DNA of 64,000 bases from positions 1-64,000 of the forward strand of contig JAPYMA010001242.1 of the NCBI GenBank assembly GCA_035041965.1. The letters are read 5' to 3'. Below are positions 32,810-64,000 of this stretch, one piece after another; position 1 is the stretch's first letter; each line of letters opens with the position of its first letter. The notes below the pieces were generated by a model. The model had not been told where the DNA came from, ran no database searches, and saw only the letters and a program-made list of their open reading frames with translations. A program made the position numbers and the translations under genes. The stretch is from Anisakis pegreffii (Eukaryota; Nematoda; Chromadorea; Rhabditida; Anisakidae).

Positions 32810-35800
32810 TTATCTGTGGATGAAAACAGTGGATGGTGCTTGTAATAAACGAACGGACGTGATACAGTTATCACTGAACGCTTTGATAACACCCATTATT
32901 TCGAGATCGGCGATACATTTGTAGAGACGTGTCAATGAACTGACTCCTTCTATTCGGCTGATTTCACCTTCAAATCTTTTCAACCAGTCCGCAATCGAGA
33001 TATTCTTTGAGGATAACGCTATTGTTTGTAGCGTTCGATACGCTATGCAAATGTCCGGTTGTGATGTTTGATTTATCTGAAATAAACATTCCACCGTGTT
33101 TATATTAGATTGAGTGATACAAAAGTATTCTGTATACACATAAAAATTTTGATGACGATGAAATTGTTATCTATGAGTATTCCTCTTCAGCGGTTATATT
33201 ATGTGATGGGCATTGCACACTGCAGAATTTCTGATGAAAAATCTAAGAATGCAGTGGAAATTTCAAATAAAACGAAAGAAGATAACCTTTTTAGAATGTT
33301 CGTTGATAGATAAGAGCGAATGCTCCAAATTGCCAATAACTGACGGTGATGCCAACAGCGACGAAGAGTCATCTCCTCGAATAAGCGCTTCATTCAGAGC
33401 ATTCACGTCTTCGAATCGTCTTAGTGCCGTCGAAAATATCTGCAAGATTTTCGCGCTTACAAGGAAGGGTCACGAACTTACCCCCGCCTTTTGGGATGAG
33501 ACATATATCATTTTGTAGAGCTCATGTAGCTAATCATGGATCTGCAAATAATTTTTGCTGCGGACAAGGGGGACGCGAGATATGGGGGAAAAAGGTTTTC
33601 AGTCAGTGTATTGAAGTGAAATTCTGAATTTAGGTTGGTCAATGGTGGCTTGGCCTAGTGGGTAGTGCGATAGACACAAGAGTGGGTGTTAGGAGGTTCG
33701 GATCTCCATGCTGGAACAATTTTTTTTCTCATCCATCTGTAGCATATTGAAGCTAACGTGATGTTTTACTGCCCTCCCCACAACTTCTATCGTGGGGACA
33801 TTTTACATTTTTTTGGTTTTTTGGTGTTTTTTGCTTTTTACATCTGATCATAATGAGCATGTCTATTCGCACGCTTGTGGATACATCCAACAACATCCGG
33901 ATGAATTCGAAACACCGGTTCAAGTGTGTTTTCCAAACGACGTAACTCAAGATTGTGATATCGATAATTGTGATCAGTTGTCTTTTGTGAAGTGTTCTTA
34001 TTGTAAATTGTATGTATGTTTCCATCATTTTATTGTGAATAGACATGCTCATTATGATCAGATGTAAACAGCAAAAAACACCAAAAAAACCAAAAAAATA
34101 TAAAATGTCCCCACGATAGAAGTTGTGGGGAGGGCAGTAAAACATCACGTTAGCTTCAATATGCTACAGATGGATGAGAAAAAAATCATTCGATCATGGG
34201 GATCCGAACCCCCGAGCACCCACACTTGTGTCTAGCGCACTATCCGCCATGCAAAGCCGCCGATGTTAGATGGAATTCAGAATGTTCCTTCAATACACTG
34301 AAAACCTTTTTCCCCCCATATCTCGCGTCCTCCTTGTCCGCAGCAAAAATTATTTGCAGATCCATGATCAGCTACATGAGCTCTACAAAATGATATATGT
34401 CTCATCCCAAACCTTGTTAGTGCAAATTTGAAAGTTCAAATGAATTGAGACGATGCAAAAAATGATGAAAACCTTGGTGAGTAGTTTAACGAAACGTTGT
34501 CGGTCCGATGATAATAAATCCAACTTTTTCGCAATCGCCATCCGTTCCTTCAAAATCCATCAAATTATTGAAAGAAATTAAGCTGAAATAGAATTTCAAC
34601 AATTCTACTTTGCAATAAACGCTCAGTGCACAAATAAACAGACAGAACTTCATGTTTTAACACTTACTCAATGCATAGATAAATGGCTTTAATAAAATAC
34701 ATTAACACTTATCATATGATTCTGAATCTTGCTGGGTGATTCTGCTAACGAATACTGCATTCAACGAAGACCTCAGATATTCAAGCAGACAACTAACCCG
34801 CATCTGCTGTTGCATCGCGAAATGAGACGACGTTGGTTTGGTCTTTGTGGCTGGCGACACAACATTTTCAGTCTCATTCAATGCAAGTTGTTCACGCATC
34901 GCACTCTTTCGCGCATCCAAATTTTGCAGATCCGTTTGCAGATGCTTAAATCACATTCATTTATTTACTTTCAATTCCACTATCAGATCAATTCAAACCA
35001 GCTCTGTCTCGTTCGTCTTTCGCTGTCTCGTATCCATTTCTAGAACTATTAAGACACATTCCTTGCAATTCCTCTTCGAGACATCTTGAACTGCGATTAC
35101 TCAGGTTTCTAGCAATGATCTTTGCTACGATTATCATCGATTTCTTTGAATTTTTCCTCCGTTAAGCACTTCAAATGGAACAATTTCTTCACGAGTGTTT
35201 CATTTCTCTTTTGCCGTCTTTGGCATCACCTCTTCTAAGAACGTGACGCTGTACAAGACTTAGAGAATTTACGAACTATTCACCTCAATTTCAATATAAT
35301 AATCATTATTGAAGTTTTTCACATCCTCCATTAATTTGAGAAGAGTTCCGATCATTTCTTCAACACTCCACGTTAACCAAATACTTTTCCATTCGCTGCA
35401 AAATAACGCAAATGTTAATTCAATTTGCATTCGAAGTGAATAAAAAATGCGCAAATTTACGGTTTTTCACATAATTTCACAATACAATTTATCGCATTCT
35501 GCAATGTTCACATGATTTCTTCAATCACATTTGCACGTCTCTTTTGGACGTTTTAAATCTCATCACATGCGTCAGGCCAGAAATTTTTTCCGTTCTAAAT
35601 TACCAGCAGGAATTTTCGTTGAGAACGCAAAATTTTTCTTTTAAATGGAATGAAAGAATGCGAACAAACTGAGAAACGAAATGGAATGGAATGGAATGAA
35701 AGTAAAACTGAAACGATATGTGAAAATCACTGTGAGAAAAATACTCCGTGAAACGAAAACTGAAAATGCGCACCAAAATAAGCCCTCTCGATCGGTGAAG

Positions 35801-37994
35801 AAAGCACTTTTTGACTGCAAATCCGAATGCAGTTCGTATATTGAACGGTGCTGCGATGGGAATCCATCGCAAGCACTATGCAAATGCTTCAAGAATGCAA
35901 AATATCGCTCGATAAACACCAGACTCTCCTTAAAACAAGTACGCAACGATAAATGCCAATCCCAAACAAACGAATCTTACAGTTCGTTGAGATCGACTGT
36001 TACGAGACAAGGAACGAATGAATGAAACAGTTCTGAGAATAAGATTTGCTCATTTCCGTCAAGTCAGTCACAAAATAGAACAACGCGACATGATTTTTAT
36101 CCATTGACGAGTCAAGTGAAACTTCTCACTCAGAACACTTTCACAATGTGAAGCGGAACAATTTCAAAAGAGATAAGTGAACAAATACGCAGCACAACTA
36201 CAAAAATGAGCCGTCACACCAACCCAACAATCAGATCCCGAATGCTCCACGCTAAGGTAGTGATTCACTGCTGCAATACGAACCATTTTTTTCAACAATT
36301 CGTATGAATAATTTCTGCTGAGAAAATTTTCTCGTAAAGCATCGAATAACTTGCCATCAACTCTCAACTGAAATTATCAATTAAGTATTCCACATGGTTA
36401 ATAACGCCTTCAATTTGTTACGAGTATCAATGATAATCTTGGAATGAATGCATAGGATTCGAGTATATGTGTGATCAGTTACTGATTACATAACGAAATT
36501 GCCGTCAAAACAAGGAATTGCTAACCGCACAATGTGGATTGAATGTAACTGAATCCATAAAAGTATTCAGTACGGTTGCCGGAGTGGGGCATTCGAATAG
36601 TCGAATTAATAACTGTGAATAGGTTTGTCTTGAACAACGTGAGTACACAACACTCGCATCGGAAGAAATCGTCATCAGTAAGACCAAACGTGAGTCACTG
36701 CATTACAATTGGGCATTTTATAAACGAAACCAGAGAATGAATACTTCTGAGAAGGTTATTAGTTGATTTTTTAATCACTGATTGATTTTGAATTCGAGAA
36801 ATTCACTCATATTCGATTAATCTTCAGAAAATCGCAATTTTTGACTTCATATAAAACAACTAAAATGATTCAATGATATTCTTTATTTCCACTCCTTCCT
36901 AGGCTTTACATTTGAAAAATATCTCAAGGGACATAGCCAATTAAACTACATCAACGATCATTTGAAATGTAACATTTCGAGAAAATTCTATCAACTTAAC
37001 GGGATCAACTGCTTAATTATTTATATCCATGCGCCTATTAATAAAATGATATTAACTGCAATGATGTCTGCACTGACCGTTCTGAATCGCAAACAATCGA
37101 AATGAAATCATCGATGAAATTTGCTGGCAGACATTCGACTTGCTTTATAATTACACATTTTGAATCCTTAAACAAGTTTTATTTTCATTGATCGCCTTGA
37201 TTAGGTAATTCATTGAACGAATATAACATCGATTCAAGAGCATTAACAAATGTGAAAATGTGGATAATTCATTTCAAAATTTGAATGAAACTGATGAAAG
37301 AATCAACAAATCAATTCGATAAATTACCAAAATAAATGATTCAAATCATGATGTTTCAACGAATACGATACCGACGTGAACGAACGACTGCATTGTTAAA
37401 TATGCAAAAGCATCGAATACGAATCAAAACCAAAATTGTACCTCATTCTTACGAATACTATCGATGATTGTATACAACGGCGGTAAAGGCGCCGAAATAC
37501 AAATCGGTTCCTTACCCAACAGCTTTTTCAGTGATTCATTCAGTGAGAAACCGTCGGCATTCTCACATCGAATCACACCAGTTGCCAATCCTGAATGTTC
37601 ATCACATTCACACTTCGAAATCAACACTTTGTCTCTTACATTAATAATAAATACAGAAACTTTTCACTTGTTTTATTGTTGAACTTTTCTATTTTTCCAT
37701 AAATAAATGAAAATCTGAAGAAGACAATTAAATGAGAACGAAAGTGCGCATACCTGGACGCCGTTTATCAGAAGATTGCCAATGGCTGTGAACGAACGCG
37801 ACGATTTCAGATAAAACATTTTCGTAGAGGGATGCGATCGATGAATCAAGTTCCTCTTCGAACGCTGATATGAAACGACGAAAGCCAGTCACCTTCGAGG
37901 CACTCAATAAGTGTTGATTCACAGCTTTACTCGATCTGCTATACTTCTCGCTTAACAACTTCCTTTTACCGTTCACAAAAACGCACCGATCCAT
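32810..37994 (-). CDS. ORC3: Origin recognition complex subunit 3
   Basis: Subunit of the nuclear complex that marks replication origins and loads the MCM helicase. Exons I can place: 37754-37994 (start ATG), 37442-37626, 36526-36697, one from 36367 leftwards to about 36200, about 35756-35935, one near 35280-35400, about 34730-34956, 34473-34547, 33287-33439 and the last, 32810-33076. The last exon carries the family's C-terminal winged-helix region: SQPDICIAYRTLQTIALSSK, ISIADWLKRFEG and KCIADLEIMGVIKAF before the stop. Earlier matches are YSQLLIRLFECPTPATVLNT, LRENFLSRNYSYELLKKM and ERYFAFLKHLHSACDGFPSQ. The piece between 36700 and 37440 and several boundaries were not resolved. A foldback element sits in the intron between 33439 and 34473. 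The family is weakly conserved in sequence; I rely mainly on the C-terminal match. Confidence 0.78.
33644..33717 (+). other. tRNA-like module, left arm of the foldback element
   Basis: It contains an A-box match (TGGCCTAGTGG) and a B-box match (GGTTCGGATCT) with a GGAG/CTCC T-stem, separated as in a tRNA gene. The acceptor-stem ends do not pair well, and the anticodon loop appears to have eight bases. It is therefore a tRNA-derived sequence, not a working tRNA gene. Confidence 0.55.
34193..34262 (-). other. tRNA-like module, right arm of the foldback element
   Basis: On the minus strand it reads GCATGGCGGATAGTGCGC, then GACACAAGTGTGGGTGCT and a strong B-box (GGGGGTTCGGATCCCC). It is the inverted counterpart of the left-arm module, but its first third has diverged more than the rest of the arm. 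Confidence 0.55.
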
Positions 37995-38687
37995 TGCTGA
38001 ATGAATGCAAATTCACTCAATTGCACATTGAATATGAAATCGCCTCGTAATGCCCTGATGACAGTGTGCTATCACACAATTCAAAAAAAAAAAAAGAAAA
38101 TTATACTCCAACAAAAATACGATTCAAAATGTGCGAAAGTCAGGAACTAGATTGCTAATTGTTGTTCGAACTGAACAGTTTGAATCTAAATCAGAACTGA
38201 TGAATAGAAATATATTAATTGACGACATGAAGAACGTCTGAAAAAGTGGTAGATTAAATGATTTGAGAAATGATTTATTATCGGTTTGACAGCAATCACG
38301 ATAAATCATTCATCGCAAGTACAATATTATAATACATTATGATCAATGCAAAAGGCAGCATTCATTCGAAATTATTACAGATAAACAGAAAAATATAACA
38401 ACTGAGCAAATGATCTGGAACACATTCGATGAGTAAAGTACCCCAGAAATGATAAATCATTCAAATAAACGCTTCAAAAATTTTCAACAATCACTTCTAT
38501 ACGACAAAAATGTTACATTTTTACACATTCCTCACAAATAATTCTTCATAAGACAAAGACCAGCACTGCGGCAATTCCCAATTGATACTGAATATATGAC
38601 TAAATCCGATGCACGATCAACGTTTCGCTACTGATCCCGAACGGAATTCAGACCTAAATAGTTTTCTAATTTTTCAAAATGACTGAT
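37995..38687. other. Intergenic region between ORC3 and GatB
   Basis: AT-rich DNA with an A13 run near 38085. No exon is seen on either strand. It should hold the ORC3 promoter and the GatB 3' untranslated region. Confidence 0.6.
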
Positions 38688-41600
38688 TCAGATTTTCTTC
38701 AAACGCTCCATAACACCGTCAAGTGCCTTTTGAACATCGATACGTTTCAAAGAACTTTCAATGACTGCATTGCGCAGTTTATTGACGCATTTCGTTCTAG
38801 CGTTCCGCGATCTGGCTCGTGAAACGAGCTCGCCTCGTTCGCGAAACACCCCGTCCACAATATTCAATATTTCATTCCAGTCATTTATTTGCCATAAGTT
38901 TTCTTCCTCAACGATCTAGAACATCATGCAATCATTTAATTGGCTCGATCATTACGAGATGACCTTATAACTTCAGATTTCACAGATCCAGACAGCTTTT
39001 AATAACATAAATTGAATAAAACTTTAACAGATTATCGGATAATCTGATATGATACTGACTACATAATCGCAATATCAGAATAGATCTTTCAAGAAATACC
39101 TCTAAAGGCGTTGATAACAGAGAACCACATGTGTACCCTTTCAATAAATCAATTGTTGTTAAACGAGTTAAACGCGATTCGCTATTTAAATATATCAAAG
39201 TTGCAAACGTTGAAGCAAAATCGCCACTGAAAACAATTCATTATTTCAAAGGAGAGACTAATCCAATAGCAAGAAAGTTTTCATTGAAATGAATTCGTCG
39301 TTTTCAAATCATTTCACCAATTCACAATAATATTTACACTTGTCGGCTAGTTTCAAATAAAATCTATCACTACGGAAAAGATGAAGAAAGCAAAATTTTA
39401 TAAATGACACTTCACACACTAAAAACAAACCACCTCGTTGGTGGATAACTTGTATTCAAATTTGCACAAATCCTTTTCAGTTCCTTCAGCCATTCCAATA
39501 GAAAATTCACGTCCAAACCGGACTGTTCACGGAGAACCGCTTCGATAAAATTTGTCTGCTTTTCATCCTTCTTAAAAGCAAGTAATGGGGTAACCCTTCT
39601 CTATTTTTATTTCGACATTCATTGAGACGTTTTGATATTTTGATATTCCCAACGCTATTCCCATTAGCTGCGAGGAAAGATTAATGCCAAGGAAGGAAGA
39701 ATGTGATGTATTGATGTCAGTGATATCGGTAATAACAGAGAGGTATAAACTCGTAATGAGTTGGGTTTGCTGATCAAATAAAAATTAATAAATAAAATTC
39801 ATTGAGGACATCTCATTGTTTTGTGATATGAACTTTTAATTCACTCATCTCGAACTGAATCAAATGTATAAACAACAGTGAAAAAATTATGATGAATGAT
39901 TGGTCTTATTTACTAAATTATTTATCTGCTACTGGAATAGACAATTTATTTCCAAACACCCAATCAAAATGATATCGAAAAAACGAAATAAAACGTAAGT
40001 TGCGGATCAGAAGTTGTCAAAAAACGTGTTAACGCACAGTGATGTACAGCGCAGAGTCGCAATCAAAGCCGTATTCGTTGATGAAGTGTAAATATTTGGG
40101 GATTCGTTTGATATTCTTTTCGACGTTCTCAATGAGTTCATCACTGATAACTACTGTTGGTAGATTCGGTTCAGGCATGAAACGATAATCGGTTTCAATT
40201 TCTTTCTCCCTCATCTCTACCGTATGTCTGTAAATTAAACAAAATCATCAATTGCCAGTAACGTTATTCATCTATCAGCAGTTAATAAAACAATTACGCA
40301 CAACCAAAATACTCTGAAAAATTCCAATGAAATGAGAACTTCTAAACATCACGAAAAAAGTTTCGTTGAGCATTCGCTCCGACAATTTCGATCCGAAAAT
40401 ATTTTGAAGCGAAAAAAGAATCAATAATTCTTAATGAATAAATCCATCAAAAGTTTTCGCTAAAGTATTTCTTTCGAATCAGAACGATTACGATGGCAAT
40501 TAATTCAGATTTTTTGTAGATAAATATTCTTCTGGAAAGAAATCGCCGCATAGACTCATTTGATTTATGAATGGAACATGATGACATTGTTTGATAGTAA
40601 GCAAATGCTTCGAATCACTCAAAAAGTCACCCTTTGTGATCAACAGTACGCGTTTCGTTGAGCACCTCGCCTCCGTTCTTGAGTATCTCATGCTGACGAC
40701 TTATCTCGTAGTTGATCGCCGAATAAACCGATTTCAAACTGTTTATGTTCTTCACCTCAGTTCGAACACCCAACCGCGGTGAATCTTCACTCGCAAGCGA
40801 AATATTTGCATCGACCCTCAGCTGACCTTCTGAACAAGTAAACACATTTACTTATTCTTATTTACTTGTTTCTTTTTTTGCTGAAGTATTCCTTTATTTA
40901 CTTCTTTTGTCGAGTGTCGAGTAGGCACTAAACTATCAAACATTTGTTCATTGCGGGAATTTCATAACTTGAAAGGTATCCCTCTCGACGTGACTTCATA
41001 TGAAACGCAATAACAGTCTGCTAAAATGTTCGCTATCAAGAAGTCACATAGTAAATCAAAATCAAAATCATCGCGCAGTACACAACGCAGTATACAGTTG
41101 GTCAATCAACGACGAAAAATGGCCGAAAAAAAAGAGCTCCGATGGACAAGCGATTTGCTAAGCATCGACCAATCAATGGAGCAATCATCGCTTTCGATCT
41201 ATGGTGGTGACCGCTTTTTGGGTAGCCATCGAAGAAAATCTTTCCAACTTTCAGTCGGTGACCACTGAAAGCCGATTTCTGATAAACACTGATCGAAGAG
41301 TCGCTTTCGGTTTCGGTCAGTGGGCAAGCACACAGTTTCGAAATTCGATGGCCACCGACCGACTCCATTGAGGGCTGAATTATTATCTCATATATAAGAG
41401 CACTATGCGTGATTGTTTGTAACAATGACTTGTTAAGCAATACGATGATAATTTGTTCAATCGTTTTTTAATGTAATCATGCCGAATGTTCCGCACATTG
41501 ATATTGGTAAGTGTCCAGCAAAAAGATGTCAAATCAACCAAGAGAACAACTCACTATGCATTTCACCATCACAAATTCCGTTCAAACGAAACATCAACCG

Positions 41601-43456
41601 CAATTGCTCAACAAAGCACAACGCTTCGAGTGCTGAACTCAGCTCGGGTTCGGTTACGATTTCCAATAAGCCAACGCCTGATTATTAACTAATTGCTTTC
41701 AGAAATCATCTTTTGCAAATTCACAACTTTGTTTCATCTACATAATTGATAAATCAAAATTTGCACACAGATTCTCTTTGACTAATTGTAAGTACATTTC
41801 ATTAGAAACGTGAATGATTTTTCAAAAATACATTGAAACTTGAACAAAACAAATTTTTTCCGAACACTTTTGCAATTTTTCAGTGAACTCACAAATGGAA
41901 AAATATACACATATCCGATTATTCAAATCGCAAACATTTCCATTTAGAATATGTTTCACTAATTCTCTTTTCGTTATCAATCAGAACACTTATCCGCACA
42001 ATATCAAAAGCGTCAAAAAATTCCCCTTCATTTCAATTCTCAACATCTGATAATCAATTCCAAACCACAAATCCAACCCACCAGCTCTATTGAAATCGAT
42101 CAGTGACCGATCGTTCCTCACGTCGTGCATTGTTTTGGCACTATCGATTTCCAATTGGATTCGTGTTATATTTAAACGACGTTTATACGATGAAAAATGC
42201 TGAAGAATAATTGCAGTTACTATCCACTCGTTTTCGAGCACATACACTTCGATTTGAAACAATTTGCACAAAAAACAAACGAATGATTATGGGATGAACA
42301 ATCATAGACAAATTCGAAAATCATCGACGTTCATCTTGAAAATTTTCTTCGAGAAAACATGAAATTTACGTGGAGCAATACATAAGAATTTGTTGTAAAA
42401 GAGATTTGTGTCACAATTGTAGCAGAGAAGTGTCACCATCAAAAAAGCTACATATGATTTATAATCGAACTTGATCAGCCGAATGAACGAAATACTCGAA
42501 ATATCCGGAGTGCGCAATCGGATTTCGTTGTTGCGTTATCTGATATCCGGACGGCATATCCGCATAAAAGTAATGCTTTCGTTCGAATCGACAACGTCGT
42601 GCAATCTTACAGTTCAAAAGAACACCCGCTTGTATGCCTCTCTGAATACTCGAAATTATCACGAATCATTCAGTTATTTTTCTAAAACTATGACCAACCA
42701 ATCAATCAAAATTATCACTAATCAATCAGTTACATTACCCGTTACGTTATATTCATCTTTCTTCATTCATTATTATTATTCATTATACATTATTCTCTTG
42801 CTGATCAATACGTATGTGTATCATCTTGAAAATAAGCACACGCTTCAACAACAGAACTATAAAACCGTGCACTTGCTTGTAATTGTAATGGACGATAGAA
42901 ACGAACCAGAACAGAGTTCCTGTTCAGAACGGGTAACGTTCCGGGTACAGCGATATCGAACAGTTCAACGGATGAATTCACGTGCGAAGTGTCGTCGAAA
43001 GCAGCGGATGAGAACATTTTCGAACTGAAATGTGTTGCTTTTGCATGCGATATGCTGTATTCATTGCGATTGCGTAACACTCATTGTCAGTACTGTGTGA
43101 CCACAACTTAAGAATGCTTCAGTGAGATCGCGCAATCGCTCCGACGCAATTGTTCGTCAAAACCCCATAAAATTTATTATATATTGTCAACTCCTTTACT
43201 GAGCGATTTACAAACTTCAACATTCGATTAATCAATCACACAAGAATAAGGCTGTTTCGAGCGTATAAAGAGCTCGAGTGTGAGTGTTAAATGGAAAATT
43301 GGCTTCAACAAATGCTTACTTTGAGCAGATTTGAGCATGGATTTCCAGTCCAACACTCGGCTTGTAACGTACTTTATCGGTGGAAATTTTTGGCTTCGAT
43401 ATTTTCGCACAAAGTCGATTGACTAACCTCATTCTGGACGATAACCTCAAATTCAT
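38688..43456 (-). CDS. GATB: Glutamyl-tRNA(Gln) amidotransferase subunit B, mitochondrial
   Basis: GatB is the tRNA-binding and kinase subunit of the GatCAB complex, which converts Glu-tRNA(Gln) to Gln-tRNA(Gln) in mitochondria. Ten exons: 43320-43456, 42907-43024, 42489-42641, 42082-42199, 41555-41677, 40631-40829, 40038-40227, 39434-39570, 39100-39226, 38688-38915. All phases agree and the total is 1,530 bases (509 residues; human about 557). The N-terminus ([20 protein letters not shown]) is Arg-rich without acidic residues, as expected for mitochondrial import; ATG at 43432 is an alternative start. Family motifs in order: [114 protein letters not shown], and a helical tail with [12 protein letters not shown]. 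Introns include one of about 0.7 kb (40830-41554) with a diverged insertion. Confidence 0.95.
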
Positions 43457-45277
43457 CACCTGGTCTTTACAACAATTTCGCAGTTCACATTCTCCGGTAA
43501 CTCATTGGACTCTGTTTATTATCATCCAAATAACACTGAGGAGAAACAGTTACTGCTCATTTTTGAAATCTCTTCGATGGACTACATAACACCGCTGGAA
43601 TTCAATTAGAAACGATAGTGAGAGAGTAAATTTTGGAGGATGAATTTAGAAAATGTTTTAAAACGATCCATTGGATCTTCAAATTCAATTTTCAGCAAAA
43701 ATCGCCAACGGATGAGGTATCTTCAGCAGTGTTCAACCAATAGATAATTGTAATGGTGACAAGTAAAATGAAATAATTGGCAACAATTTGAACAATAGAA
43801 ATTTATTCCTCATAACGGACAATTAACAACATTCAGCTGAACAAATCAACGTTATCGACAATAAAAACGATCTCTGTTAAATTCTCGGAAAGGAACAACT
43901 CAAAAGGCATCCGAACAACAGAAAATCAACAAAAAATTGACGACATGGGCTCGAAAAAAGTTTTCGATGACAACAAACCGCGAATTCATGTCAGCAAAAC
44001 ACAAAAACCACTCGAACAAAATCACGAATTAACTCTAAAAATCACTAAAACTTCAACAACAAACAATCCACACACATCAAATGAACAAAAAACTCAAAAC
44101 AAAACATCTAAAATATTCATTTGAAACATTTGAATTGCAAATAATTTATAAATTGTGATGAAACGAATAATCACTCGATTCACAAACCGAATACAAACAC
44201 TCTTAATCACTTGAATACTCAAAAAATACAAATCTTCTCTCAGTGAGCCACAAGATCATCACCAGAATGAAAAAAAGGGTTTACGACTGACTCTATTTGG
44301 AACCAATCGAAAATCTTTGCTTCTTCAAATCGTTCAGAACGGATTCCACGACAACAACAACAATTCCTATGAATCCACAGTCGAAAAGCTGAATAACAAA
44401 ATTTGAGCAACTAATTAACCAATAGTAAAAGTGATGCCATGTTCACCGAAAAACAAACACAAAAAACTGAAATGATTCCAGTTGAGTATTCCAGTTCTAA
44501 ATGATTAATAGAATATTCCAGTTCCTTTCAGAATGCGAAATGGTAATCTAAGCGCTATCGCTCACTCGCCATATCCATCAATCGTCTCATAAGAGCAATA
44601 CCACAATCACTATTATGTAATTATTTCGAAGTGCAAACAAACGATTTTCAAAAGATATCAAAAATCATCTCCAGATATGTATTTCCAAAACCGAATCACA
44701 CCAATAACAACAACAGTCCAGTTTCGCTATGCTCAATGTCAACACGCAATCAAAATCACAAAAAAAACAACGACAAACTTTTCGAAGTCAATTCCTAAAT
44801 TAAACTCTCTCTTCATGAATTAACAAACAAACGAATGAAATCACATTCGCTTTCCTTTCAAAACAAAACGCTCAACAACAATAAATATCCAACAAAAACA
44901 GTAACAACAATAACAAATCTCACGTTCTTAACGCACCAATACCACTAAATCACCATCAAAACGAACAGCAATATTCGAATACAATTGGAATATTCTCTTC
45001 TCGCTAAATCAAACTGAATATATCGCGAAAAAAAAAACGAAATTAACGGAGACAAAGATCATCGCCATTTTGAAATGAGAAGGATAACGAAAGTATGTGA
45101 ATAACTGCCCAGTCATATTATCTTATAAATGCACTACCTCACTTTTGTCTTTCTAACGATAATATCGAAAGATTCCTTTTTTTGGGGTAAACCGAAAACC
45201 GGTCAAATTTCAGTCAAACTTCGATAGGCTCACCTAAGAATCGATGGATTCACCTAACGAACGATACGTTGAATATT
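43457..45277. other. Intergenic region between GatB and GCN1
   Basis: This 1.8 kb region is unusually A-rich on the plus strand (AACAA and AAATCA phrases). It should contain the GatB promoter. I see no exon, repeat or RNA gene in it. At 45178-45215 a TTTTTTTGGGGTAAACCGAA stretch stands out only by composition. Confidence 0.6.

Positions 45278-64000
<18,723 letters not shown>

Larger units (their letters stand above)
33490..34411. mobile_element. Foldback (long inverted repeat) element in an ORC3 intron
   Basis: Two arms of about 370 bases (from 33490 rightwards and from 34411 leftwards) are inverted copies, roughly 90% or more alike, starting TTTGGGATGAGACATATATC. The unique centre is about 33870-34037. 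A possible 3-base target duplication (CCT) flanks the ends. Each arm contains a tRNA-like module and a shared CTGCCCTCCCCACAACTTCT segment. A 91-codon plus-strand frame (33792-34067) through the centre has a Cys/His pattern (KCSYCKLYVCFHHFI, then NRHAH) like the zinc fingers in some transposases. No complete transposase is present, so the element is probably non-autonomous. Confidence 0.85.

Noticed and set aside
33644..33717. A functional tRNA gene
   Set aside because: The A and B boxes are good, but the acceptor stem does not pair and the anticodon loop is the wrong size; it is better seen as tRNA-derived sequence in a mobile element.
41026..41268. Lys/Ser-rich plus-strand frame
   Set aside because: It lies within a GatB intron, has low-complexity AAATCA repeats and no clear splice partners; it may belong to an inserted repeat.
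41479..41692. Two overlapping plus-strand frames of 68-69 codons
   Set aside because: They are antisense to GatB exon 5 (41555-41677).
42471..43028. A 185-codon plus-strand open frame
   Set aside because: It is antisense to GatB exons 2 and 3, whose conserved protein sequence is on the minus strand.

Overview
The window is the end of a nematode chromosome. It opens with about 6.2 kb of uninterrupted GCCTAA repeat (TTAGGC on the other strand, the nematode telomere hexamer). The rest is AT-rich DNA with intron-rich eukaryotic genes. The species cannot be named from the sequence alone. There are no bacterial operons, CRISPR arrays or complete viral genes.

Layout from the telomere inwards: 1-6244 telomere; 6245-8484 gene-free subtelomere with two small degenerate tandem repeats; 8485-14464 (minus) 3-methylcrotonyl-CoA carboxylase alpha subunit (MCCC1), the outermost gene, in 14 exons that sum to an exact 732-codon frame; about 15.2-19.7 kb (plus) a patch of unrecognised genes, at least two of them coding for membrane proteins; 20174-20484 (minus) a possible small membrane protein; 20632-27803 (minus) a ceramide transfer protein (CERT: PH domain, linker, START domain); 28698-31312 (minus) an unrecognised 264-residue protein; 32810-37994 (minus) origin recognition complex subunit 3 (ORC3), with a 0.9 kb foldback mobile element in an intron; 38688-43456 (minus) mitochondrial glutamyl-tRNA(Gln) amidotransferase subunit B (GatB, 509 residues in 10 exons); 45278 to the right edge (minus) the GCN2 activator GCN1, whose N-terminus lies beyond the window.

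Most recognised genes are transcribed towards the telomere. They are housekeeping functions with no shared pathway: leucine catabolism (MCCC1), ceramide transport (CERT), replication initiation (ORC3), mitochondrial Gln-tRNA synthesis (GatB) and stalled-ribosome or starvation signalling (GCN1). Exon models came from hand translation, similarity to remembered family sequences and phase agreement across junctions; the frames of MCCC1, GatB, CERT and the 28.7-31.3 kb gene all close exactly. The ORC3 middle exons and most GCN1 exons were not resolved one by one.

The main oddities are a telomere whose TTGGGC variants lie on the outer side and vanish next to the gene-bearing DNA; scattered degenerate telomere-like islands, one apparently inside an MCCC1 exon; a foldback element whose arms each carry a tRNA-like module; a pair of near-perfect hairpins; a dispersed GC-rich repeat in introns; and unusually relaxed splice sites.
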